DNA from: Pseudomonadota bacterium
Lineage (GTDB): Bacteria > Pseudomonadota > Alphaproteobacteria > Rhizobiales > Xanthobacteraceae
DNA: 14,539 bases
NCBI GenBank assembly: GCA_023414975.1
Contig: JAEZMI010000159.1
Coordinates: 1-14,539, forward strand
Reading direction: 5' to 3'
Shown: positions 7,704-13,607 of the stretch, piece after piece
Layout of the letters: each line of letters starts with the position of its first letter
Numbering within the stretch: position 1 is the stretch's first letter
Position numbers and translations under genes: made by a program
The notes under the pieces: generated by a model
Told to the model about the DNA's origin: nothing
Seen by the model: only the letters and a program-made list of their open reading frames with translations
The model's database searches: none

Positions 7704-9542
7704 ATGCATGGTGAAGGCCAGGGTTTTCTGATCGGGGCGCTGATCTTTCTCGCCACCGCGGTCATCGCCGTGCCGATCGCCAAGCGCCTCGGCCTGTCGC
7801 CGATCGTCGGCTATCTCATCGCCGGCGTCGCCATCGGCCCCTCCGGGCTCGGCGCGTTCCATGATCCCGAGCGCATCCTCACCGTCGCGGAAGTCGGCGT
7901 GGTGCTGCTGCTCTTCGTCATCGGGCTGGAACTTCAGGTCAGCCGGCTGCTCGCCATGCGCAAGGCGATCTTCGGGGTCGGCGCGGCGCAGCTCATTTTC
8001 ACCGGCATCGCCATCGCCTTTCTCACGCGCTTCGCCGGCGACGGCTTCGACTGGCGCGCCGCGCTGGTCGCGGGCCTGTCGCTCGCCCTGTCGGCGACGA
8101 CGATCGCGCTGCAATTGCTGGAGGACAAGGGCGGCCTCGCCCAGCCCTACGGCCAGCGCACCTTCGCCGTCCTGCTGTTCCAGGACATGGCGGTCGTGCC
8201 GCTCATCGCCTTCATGCCGCTGCTGACGCCGGGCGACCACGAGGCGCAGAGCTTCAGCCAGTCGATCGGCCATGTGCTGATCGTGGTGGCGGCGATCGCC
8301 GTCGTCGTCGGCACGGGGCGCTACCTGCTCACCCCGCTGTTCCGCATCCTCGCCCGCTCCGGCGCGCGCGAGGTGATGACGGCGGCGGCGCTGCTGGTCG
8401 TGCTCGGGGCCGGGGCGCTGATGGCCTCGGTTGGCATGTCCATGGCGATGGGCGCCTTCCTCGCCGGCGTCATGCTCTCCGAATCGAGCTTCCGCCACGA
8501 GCTGGAGGCCAATGTCGACGCCTTTCGCGGCCTGCTGGTGGCGCTGTTCTTCATGGGCGTGGGCATGTCGATGAATCTCGACGTCGTGCTCGCCAACGCG
8601 CCCCTGCTCATCGTCGGCACGCTGATGGTGACGCTGGTGAAGGCCGTGTCGGTCTGGGCGGTGTTCCGCGTCTCGGAAGGGTCGGAGGCGGATGCGGTGC
8701 GCTCGGCGACGCTGCTGACGCCGGCGGGCGAATTCTCCTTCGTGCTGTTCCCGCTCGCGCTCGGTCTCGGGCTGATCACCGCCCGCCAGAGCGACATGCT
8801 GGCCGCCTGCGCCGCCATGACCATGCTGCTCGGCCCGCCCGTCGCCATGATCGGCGAGCGGATGGCCCAGCGTCTCGACGCGCGCCAGCGCCGCGAGGAG
8901 CCGCCCGAGGCGGATTTCAGCGAGGCCCATGGCTCGGTGCTGGTGGTCGGCTTCGGCCGCTTCGGGCAGATCGCCTCGCAATGCCTGCTCACCCAGGGCG
9001 TGGAAGTCACGATCATCGACAATGATGTCGAGATGATCCAGAGCGCCGGGCGCTTCGGCTTCAGCATCTATTACGGCGACGGCACCCGGCTCGACGTGCT
9101 GCGCGCGGCGGGGGTGGAGCGCGCGCGGGTGGTGGCGATCTGCGTCGACCGCCGGGAGACCGCGGACCGCATCGTCGACATCATCCAGGCCAATGTGCCC
9201 GGCGTGCGCCTGCATGTGCGCGCCTATGACCGCACCCACGCCATCGAGCTGCGCGAGAAGGGCGTGGATTTCGAAATGCGCGAAACCTTCGAATCGGCGC
9301 TCGCCTTCGGCGAGGCGACGCTGAAGGCGACCGGCGTCGACGCCGAGACCGCGCATCAGACGGTGATCGACGTGCGCCAGCGCGACGTGGAGCGCCTGAT
9401 GCGCCAGCGCGTGCTGATGACGTCGGACGGCCAGATCGGCTTCATCGAGCCGGAGCCGCTGGTGCAGCCCGAGCGCCCCGCCCAGCCGCTGAACCCCGAG
9501 GCCGAGGACGTGCTGAAGCACGAGACCGAGTTCTCGGGCTGA
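7704..9542 (+). CDS. Kef-type monovalent cation/proton antiporter (CPA2) with RCK domain
   Basis: The 612-residue membrane protein belongs to the CPA2 family (KefB/KefC/RosB type). The start at 7704 (MHGEGQGFLIGALIFL) is preferred to an in-frame ATG at 7668 because a purine-rich GGGGAG lies about 10 nt before it. Residues 1 to about 390 are strongly hydrophobic, with about a dozen membrane helices, and include family stretches such as LGLSPIVGYLIAGVAIGPSG, LFVIGLELQ, ALSATTIALQLLEDKG, LLFQDMAVVPLIAFMPLL and FFMGVGMSMNLD. From about 410 a cytoplasmic Rossmann RCK/TrkA-N domain starts (GFGRFGQ at 416-422, then IIDND), the usual nucleotide-gating domain. E. coli Kef systems export K+ and acidify the cell on electrophile stress under glutathione control; no KefF/KefG ancillary gene is seen here. 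It may be a separate unit from fds. Substrate is inferred from family only. Confidence 0.92.
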   Translation: MHGEGQGFLIGALIFLATAVIAVPIAKRLGLSPIVGYLIAGVAIGPSGLGAFHDPERILTVAEVGVVLLLFVIGLELQVSRLLAMRKAIFGVGAAQLIFTGIAIAFLTRFAGDGFDWRAALVAGLSLALSATTIALQLLEDKGGLAQPYGQRTFAVLLFQDMAVVPLIAFMPLLTPGDHEAQSFSQSIGHVLIVVAAIAVVVGTGRYLLTPLFRILARSGAREVMTAAALLVVLGAGALMASVGMSMAMGAFLAGVMLSESSFRHELEANVDAFRGLLVALFFMGVGMSMNLDVVLANAPLLIVGTLMVTLVKAVSVWAVFRVSEGSEADAVRSATLLTPAGEFSFVLFPLALGLGLITARQSDMLAACAAMTMLLGPPVAMIGERMAQRLDARQRREEPPEADFSEAHGSVLVVGFGRFGQIASQCLLTQGVEVTIIDNDVEMIQSAGRFGFSIYYGDGTRLDVLRAAGVERARVVAICVDRRETADRIVDIIQANVPGVRLHVRAYDRTHAIELREKGVDFEMRETFESALAFGEATLKATGVDAETAHQTVIDVRQRDVERLMRQRVLMTSDGQIGFIEPEPLVQPERPAQPLNPEAEDVLKHETEFSG

Positions 9543-9561
9543 CCGGGGAGCCGGGAGGGTG

Positions 9562-9586
9562 GACGCGGGCCGCGCGGGCCCGCGTC
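9562..9586. terminator. Hairpin between convergent genes, possible bidirectional terminator
   Basis: A 9-bp stem, GACGCGGGC (9562-9570) with GCCCGCGTC (9578-9586), has a 7-nt loop and lies in the 60-bp gap where the Kef-type gene (plus) and the HAD gene (minus) converge. It could serve both transcripts. There is no T tract on either side, so Rho independence is doubtful. Confidence 0.45.
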
Positions 9587-9602
9587 GATCGGTTCTGGCG
9601 CG

Positions 9603-10463
9603 TCAGCGCGCCGCGCGCGGCAGCACGAAGTGCTCGATGGCGTAGGCGACGCCGTCCTCCTCATTGGTGAGGGAGACGAGGTCGGCGCGCTGCTTCACCT
9701 CCGGCGCGCCATTGCCCATGGCGATGGCGAGGCCCGCGGTTTCGAACATCGGCAGGTCGTTCGCCATGTCGCCGATCACCGCGACCTCCTCCAGCTTCAC
9801 GCCGTAATGGCGGGCGAAAGCGCGCACCGCATAGCCCTTGTCGGTGCCGGGCGGGGTGAGATCGAGATATTTCGCCTGCGAGCGGCGGGCCGTGGCGCCG
9901 TCGCCCACCAGCGCCTGCAGCTCCGGCTCGCTGGCGGCCAGCATGGGGTGATCGGTCGAGGAGAACACGATCTTGCCGGCGCGGTCGAGATGGTCGCCGA
10001 ATTCGCTCACCACCGTCGCCGGGAAGGCGACGGTGCGGGTCTCGCCGGCGACATAGGGGTTGTCCGGGTCGGTGATGTACCACTCATTGTCGGCGAAGAC
10101 CCAGACCGAGGCGCCGCGCGGCACCATCATGGCGAGCCCCTTATGCACGGCGTCGGGGGCGATCAGCGTCTCCTCGACCAGGCTGTAATCGCCGCGCAGG
10201 ATGGAGCCGCCGTTGAAGCCGCCGAAAATGTCGAGGCCGATCGCCTCGTTGAGCAGCCGCATGCCGCGCGGCGGGCGGGCGGAGACGGCGGCGAAGGCGA
10301 CCCCCGCCTCCCGCAGGCGGCGCACCGCCGCCACGGTGGCGGGCGTGACCTCCTTGGCGCGGTTGACCAGCGTGCCGTCGACATCCGACACCATGAGGCG
10401 GATGCGGCTCGCAGGCGCGCGCTCGCCGGCGCGGCCTCCGGTCTGCGTCGTCACGTCGTTCAT
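9603..10463 (-). CDS. HAD-superfamily (Cof-type, IIB) phosphatase
   Basis: This is a 286-residue cytoplasmic phosphohydrolase. All four HAD motifs are present: motif I D27-V-D29-G-T, motif II Ser61 (SARPPRG), motif III Lys209 (GTDKGYAVRAF), and motif IV G-D232-MAND236 with the following GLAIAMGNGAPEVKQ. The region about 90-190 between motifs II and III is the C2 cap that sets substrate choice, so the protein is Cof/YbiV/YidA-like and probably acts on sugar phosphates. The start at 10463 is chosen because its ATG overlaps the zwf stop (ATGA), a sign of coupled translation; an upstream in-frame ATG inside zwf is less likely. It is the third gene of gnd-zwf-HAD, where 6-phosphogluconolactonase might be expected, but it shows no resemblance to that family. 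Substrate unknown. Confidence 0.9.
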   Translation of the reverse strand: MNDVTTQTGGRAGERAPASRIRLMVSDVDGTLVNRAKEVTPATVAAVRRLREAGVAFAAVSARPPRGMRLLNEAIGLDIFGGFNGGSILRGDYSLVEETLIAPDAVHKGLAMMVPRGASVWVFADNEWYITDPDNPYVAGETRTVAFPATVVSEFGDHLDRAGKIVFSSTDHPMLAASEPELQALVGDGATARRSQAKYLDLTPPGTDKGYAVRAFARHYGVKLEEVAVIGDMANDLPMFETAGLAIAMGNGAPEVKQRADLVSLTNEEDGVAYAIEHFVLPRAAR

Positions 10464-12001
10464 CGCGGGCGGTCCCTTTCGAGCGGCAGCCACTGGAAGC
10501 CATCCTGAGCCAGCATCACATCGGCCATGGCCGGGCCGTCGCTGCCGGCGGAATAGAACTGCACCTCGTTCTCGCCGCCCGCCACCGCCTCGATGATCGG
10601 TTCCACGGCTTCCCAGCCCGCCTCAATGGTGTCGGCGCGCTGGAACAGGGTGGGATCGCCGCACAGGCAGTCATAGATCAGCGTCTCATAGCCGGTGCTG
10701 GGCGCGGCCTTGAAGTAGTCGGCATATTTGAAGTCCATCTGCACGTCCGAGAGCCGGACCTTGCGGCCCGGCACCTTGGCGGCGAAGCGCAGCGACACGC
10801 CCTCGTCCGGCTGCACATGGATGACCATGAGGTTGGGTTTGAGGTTGGTCGGCAAATGGCTGAACAGCACGCCCGGCGCGCGCTTGAACTGGATGGCGAT
10901 CTCGGTGCGGCGCTTGGCCAGCGCCTTGCCGGTGCGCACATAGAAGGGCACGCCGTTCCAGCGCCAGGAATCGACGAAGCACTTCAGCGCCACATAGGTT
11001 TCGGTGCGGCTGTCGGGATCGACGTCCTTTTCCGCCCGGTAGTCCTTGACCGGCTGGCCGTTCACGAAGCCGGCGCGGTACTGGCCGCGCACCGCCGCGC
11101 CGATCGCCTCATTGGGCGGCATATGGCGGATCGCCTCGATGACCTTGGTCTTCTCGGTGCGGACCGCGTCGGCGTCGAAGGAGTTCGGCGGCTCCATCGC
11201 CGTCATGGCGAGGAGCTGGAACATGTGGTTCGGCACCATGTCGCGCAGCGCGCCGGTGGCGTCGTAGAAGCCGCCGCGCTGTTCCACCGTCACCGTCTCG
11301 GCGGCGGTGATCTGCACATGGTCGATATATTCCTTGCTCCAGATCGGCTCGAAAATGCCGTTGCCGAAGCGCAGGGCCATCATGTTCTGGACCGTTTCCT
11401 TGCCGAGGAAATGGTCGATCCGGTAAATCTGCCGCTCATTGGCGATGGCCAGCAGCCGCCGGTTGAGCGCGCGCGCCGAGGGCAGGTCGGTGCCGAAGGG
11501 CTTCTCGACCACCACATGGCGGAAGCCCGCCTCCTCCTTCAGCAGGCCGGCGGCGCCGAGCTGCTCGGCGATGGTGGCGAAGAAGCGCGGGGCGACGGCG
11601 AGATAGAACACCGCGTTGCCGGTGAGCTGCGCCCGCCCGTCCAGCCGCTCGCGGATGCGCCCATAGGTGGCCGGGTCCTCGAAGTCGCCGGCCATGTAGC
11701 CGATGCGGCTCATCAGCCAGCGCCAGGTCTCGCCGCCGGTGTCGCAGGAACCCGGCAGCTTGGCGATCTCATCCGTGAGGAAGGCGCGGTAGTCCTCCTC
11801 GCTGCGCGCGATGTGATCGATGCCGATGATGGCGAAGTCATCGGCCAGCACGCCCTCATTGGCGAGATTGTACAGCGAGGGCAGCAGCAGGCGCTTGGTG
11901 AGATCGCCCGAGGCGCCGAAGATGAAGAAGGTGGAGGCCGGTGCCGGCGCCGCATCGGGCGCCAGCACCTTCTGGCCGAGAACGACGGTCTCGCTTCCCA
12001 T
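10460..12001 (-). CDS. zwf: Glucose-6-phosphate 1-dehydrogenase
   Basis: The 513-residue enzyme oxidises glucose-6-phosphate to 6-phosphoglucono-1,5-lactone with NAD(P)+, the entry step of the oxidative pentose phosphate and Entner-Doudoroff routes. The N-terminal Rossmann fingerprint GASGDLTKRLLLPSLYNL starts at residue 29; EKPFGTD is at 166-172; the active-site signature RIDHFLGKE is at 194-202 with His197; and the second catalytic His259 lies in MVPNHMFQLLAM. The C-terminal half (DFKYADYFKAAPSTGYETLI) is also typical. Length is normal. It lies 12 nt after the gnd stop with no strong ribosome-binding site in the gap, so it probably depends on translation of gnd. It overlaps the HAD gene by 4 bp. 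Cofactor choice is not read from the sequence. Confidence 0.97.
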   Translation of the reverse strand: MGSETVVLGQKVLAPDAAPAPASTFFIFGASGDLTKRLLLPSLYNLANEGVLADDFAIIGIDHIARSEEDYRAFLTDEIAKLPGSCDTGGETWRWLMSRIGYMAGDFEDPATYGRIRERLDGRAQLTGNAVFYLAVAPRFFATIAEQLGAAGLLKEEAGFRHVVVEKPFGTDLPSARALNRRLLAIANERQIYRIDHFLGKETVQNMMALRFGNGIFEPIWSKEYIDHVQITAAETVTVEQRGGFYDATGALRDMVPNHMFQLLAMTAMEPPNSFDADAVRTEKTKVIEAIRHMPPNEAIGAAVRGQYRAGFVNGQPVKDYRAEKDVDPDSRTETYVALKCFVDSWRWNGVPFYVRTGKALAKRRTEIAIQFKRAPGVLFSHLPTNLKPNLMVIHVQPDEGVSLRFAAKVPGRKVRLSDVQMDFKYADYFKAAPSTGYETLIYDCLCGDPTLFQRADTIEAGWEAVEPIIEAVAGGENEVQFYSAGSDGPAMADVMLAQDGFQWLPLERDRPR

Positions 12002-12013
12002 GATGGCGCGCCG

Positions 12014-12994
12014 TCACTTGGTCTTGAATTCGGAATGGCCGCCGAACTGGAAGCGCATGGCCGAGATGAGCTTTTCGCCGTAGGTGTGGTCGCGGCGCGA
12101 GCGGAAGCGCGCGAACAGCGCGGCGGTGAGCACCTCGGCCGAGACCGCTTCCTCGATGGCGGCCTCGACGGTCCAGCGGCCCTCGCCGGAATCGGCGACC
12201 TCGCCGGAATAGTCCGACAGCTTGTCGTCGCTGGTCAGCGCGATGGCGGTGAGGTCGAGCAGCCAGGACGAGACCACCGAGCCGCGGCGCCACACTTCGG
12301 CGACATCGGCCATGTCGAGGGTGAAGCGCTCCGCCTCGGGCAGCTCCGTGGAGGCCTTGTTCCTGAGGATGTCGAAGCCCTCGGCATAGGCCTGCATCAG
12401 GCCGTATTCGATGCCGTTATGCACCATCTTGACGAAATGGCCGGAGCCGGCCGGGCCGGTGTGCAGGTAGCCCTGCTCGACGCGCGCGTCGCGGCTCTCG
12501 CGGCCGGGGGTGCGGGGGATGTCGCCGAGGCCGGGGGCGAGGGCGGCGAAGATCGGGTCGAGGCGGTCGACGGCGTCCTTCTCGCCGCCGATCATCATGC
12601 AATAGCCGCGCTCCAGGCCCCAGACGCCGCCGGAGGTGCCGACGTCGATATAGACGATGCCCTTCTCGCGCAGGCTGGCGGCGCGGCGGATGTCGTCCTT
12701 GTAGAAGGTATTGCCGCCATCGATGATGACGTCGCCGGCCGACAGCAGCCCGGCAAGCTCGTTGATGGTGCTTTCCGTCGGCCCGCCGGCCGGCAGCATG
12801 ACCCAGACCGCGCGGGGCGCGTCGAGCTTGGCGACCACGTCGGCGAGGCCGGCGGCGCCGGTGCTGCCCTCGCGGGCCAGACCTTCGACCGCGGCGCCGT
12901 TGCGATCCCACACGACGCAGGAATGACCGGCCTTGGTGAGGCGGCGCGCAATGTTCCCACCCATGCGGCCAAGACCGACGATACCGAGCTGCAT
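12014..12994 (-). CDS. gnd: 6-phosphogluconate dehydrogenase, decarboxylating, short (GndA/YqeC-like) form
   Basis: The 326-residue enzyme converts 6-phosphogluconate to ribulose-5-phosphate and CO2 with reduction of NAD(P)+. The start at 12994 (MQLGIVGLGRMGGNIARRLT) has GGAGG 7 nt upstream (13006-13002); the frame is open further upstream but with no family match. Seen in order: GLGRMG (7-12), VVWDRN with Asp30 after the second strand, WVMLPAGGPTE (64-74), IDGGNTFYKDD (91-101), DVGTSGGVWGLERG (117-130), and substrate/catalytic GSGHFVKMVHNGIEYG with Lys189 and Asn193. It is about 150 residues shorter than the E. coli NADP enzyme, as is normal for this subclass. Asp30 points to NAD+ over NADP+ (inference). 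First gene of gnd-zwf-HAD. Confidence 0.95.
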   Translation of the reverse strand: MQLGIVGLGRMGGNIARRLTKAGHSCVVWDRNGAAVEGLAREGSTGAAGLADVVAKLDAPRAVWVMLPAGGPTESTINELAGLLSAGDVIIDGGNTFYKDDIRRAASLREKGIVYIDVGTSGGVWGLERGYCMMIGGEKDAVDRLDPIFAALAPGLGDIPRTPGRESRDARVEQGYLHTGPAGSGHFVKMVHNGIEYGLMQAYAEGFDILRNKASTELPEAERFTLDMADVAEVWRRGSVVSSWLLDLTAIALTSDDKLSDYSGEVADSGEGRWTVEAAIEEAVSAEVLTAALFARFRSRRDHTYGEKLISAMRFQFGGHSEFKTK

Positions 12995-13062
12995 AGACCT
13001 GCCTCCGATTGATTCCTGCACCCGCCGGCCGCGCCGGTCGAGCGGCACCCTAAGCCGAGCGT

Positions 13063-13081
13063 GCGACAAATGAAATGTCGC
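13063..13081. promoter_or_regulatory. Palindrome GCGACA-N7-TGTCGC upstream of gnd, possible operator
   Basis: A perfect inverted repeat with 6-bp arms and a 7-bp AT-rich centre lies about 70 bp upstream of the gnd start, in the divergent gap with the small plus-strand gene. Position and shape fit a repressor site, but no regulator gene is nearby and I do not recognise the motif. The remaining gap (12995-13250) is very GC-rich, with a (CG)6 run at 13221-13232 and no further gene. No clear -35/-10 pair for gnd was found. Confidence 0.35.
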
Positions 13082-13250
13082 CGCGCGCGGCATTGCCGAA
13101 CAACACGGGGCTTTGTTGGTCCCTTGGTCGGCTCCCCGAGTGGCTTCCTGTCGACGGCGGCGCGCGCGGCGCGATGCCGGCGCGCGAAAAGACGGCGCGT
13201 TCTGTCGAGTAGTGGACCCTCGCGCGCGCGCGACTGCGCTATGGAGCGCC

Positions 13251-13469
13251 ATGCAGAAGACGGAAGAAACCGCCCGCGCGATCTGCGCCCTCGATCTTCG
13301 GGCCCGCGGTGTGCGCGACGAGGACGTGCCGGCGCTGGTCGACCGGTTCTGGCCGGTCCTGGCCAATGAGATTCGCCAGGGCATCGTCGTTGGCACCTGG
13401 CCCTTCAGCGCGCAGGAGATCGACGCGCTGACCCAGGAATATCGCCGCGTGCTCAAGCAGCGGCGCTAG
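13251..13469 (+). CDS. Small protein of unknown function, 72 residues
   Basis: I do not recognise this family. The start at 13251 (MQKTEETARAICALDLRARG) is chosen because GGAG (13243-13246) lies just upstream and residues before it in the frame are low-complexity Arg/Ala. The protein is soluble, has no signal peptide or membrane segment, and looks mostly helical: a first helix to about residue 20, acidic RDEDVPALVDRFWPVLANEI, a turn with GIVVGTWPFSAQEID, and a basic C-terminal helix ending RRVLKQRR. Its two Trp in FWP/TWPF contexts and balanced charges look like a real folded protein and not chance. It is divergent from gnd across a 256-bp gap. A DNA- or RNA-binding or protein-partner role is possible from the basic tail but unproven. 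Confidence 0.65.
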   Translation: MQKTEETARAICALDLRARGVRDEDVPALVDRFWPVLANEIRQGIVVGTWPFSAQEIDALTQEYRRVLKQRR

Positions 13470-13478
13470 CCAGCCCGA

Positions 13479-13498
13479 GCCCGGTGGACGGGCATTTT
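13479..13498 (+). terminator. Weak hairpin after the 72-residue gene
   Basis: GCCCG-GTGGA-CGGGC (13479-13493) followed by ATTTTC is a short 5-bp stem with four T residues, 9 bp after the stop codon. It could be a weak intrinsic terminator. It shares bases with the first of the two 14-bp dyads, so its true role is unclear. Confidence 0.3.
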
Positions 13499-13524
13499 CA
13501 TACCGTAAACGGCATTTTTATACC
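13491..13524. promoter_or_regulatory. Two tandem 14-bp dyads, 20 bp apart, upstream of the autotransporter-like gene
   Basis: GGCATTTTCATACC (13491-13504) and GGCATTTTTATACC (13511-13524) differ at one base and are offset by exactly 20 bp, about two helical turns. Each is itself a near-dyad (GGCAT-N4-ATACC), and the linking CCGTAAACGG (13503-13512) is a perfect 10-bp palindrome. An 8-bp inverted repeat, GACGGGCA (13487-13494) and TGCCCGTC (13530-13537), frames the block. The AT-rich block stands out from its GC-rich surroundings and ends about 85 bp before the next start codon, suiting a promoter with cooperative regulator binding. The regulator is unknown. Confidence 0.5.
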
Positions 13525-13607
13525 TTTTTTGCCCGTCGGCTTCCCGGTAAGGTTGCGCCGCGCGCCGGAACGTCCGTCACAGGGCGGCGCGCCGGCATGG
13601 GGGTGGC

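Noticed and set aside
7701..9521. A 606-codon minus-strand frame opposite the Kef-type antiporter
   Set aside because: The plus strand has membrane helices and the RCK motif; the minus frame is a His/Asp/Arg-rich shadow.
10817..13012. A 731-codon plus-strand frame opposite zwf and gnd
   Set aside because: It lies entirely over genes with complete catalytic motifs on the other strand and has the same His/Ala/Gly/Arg-rich shadow composition.
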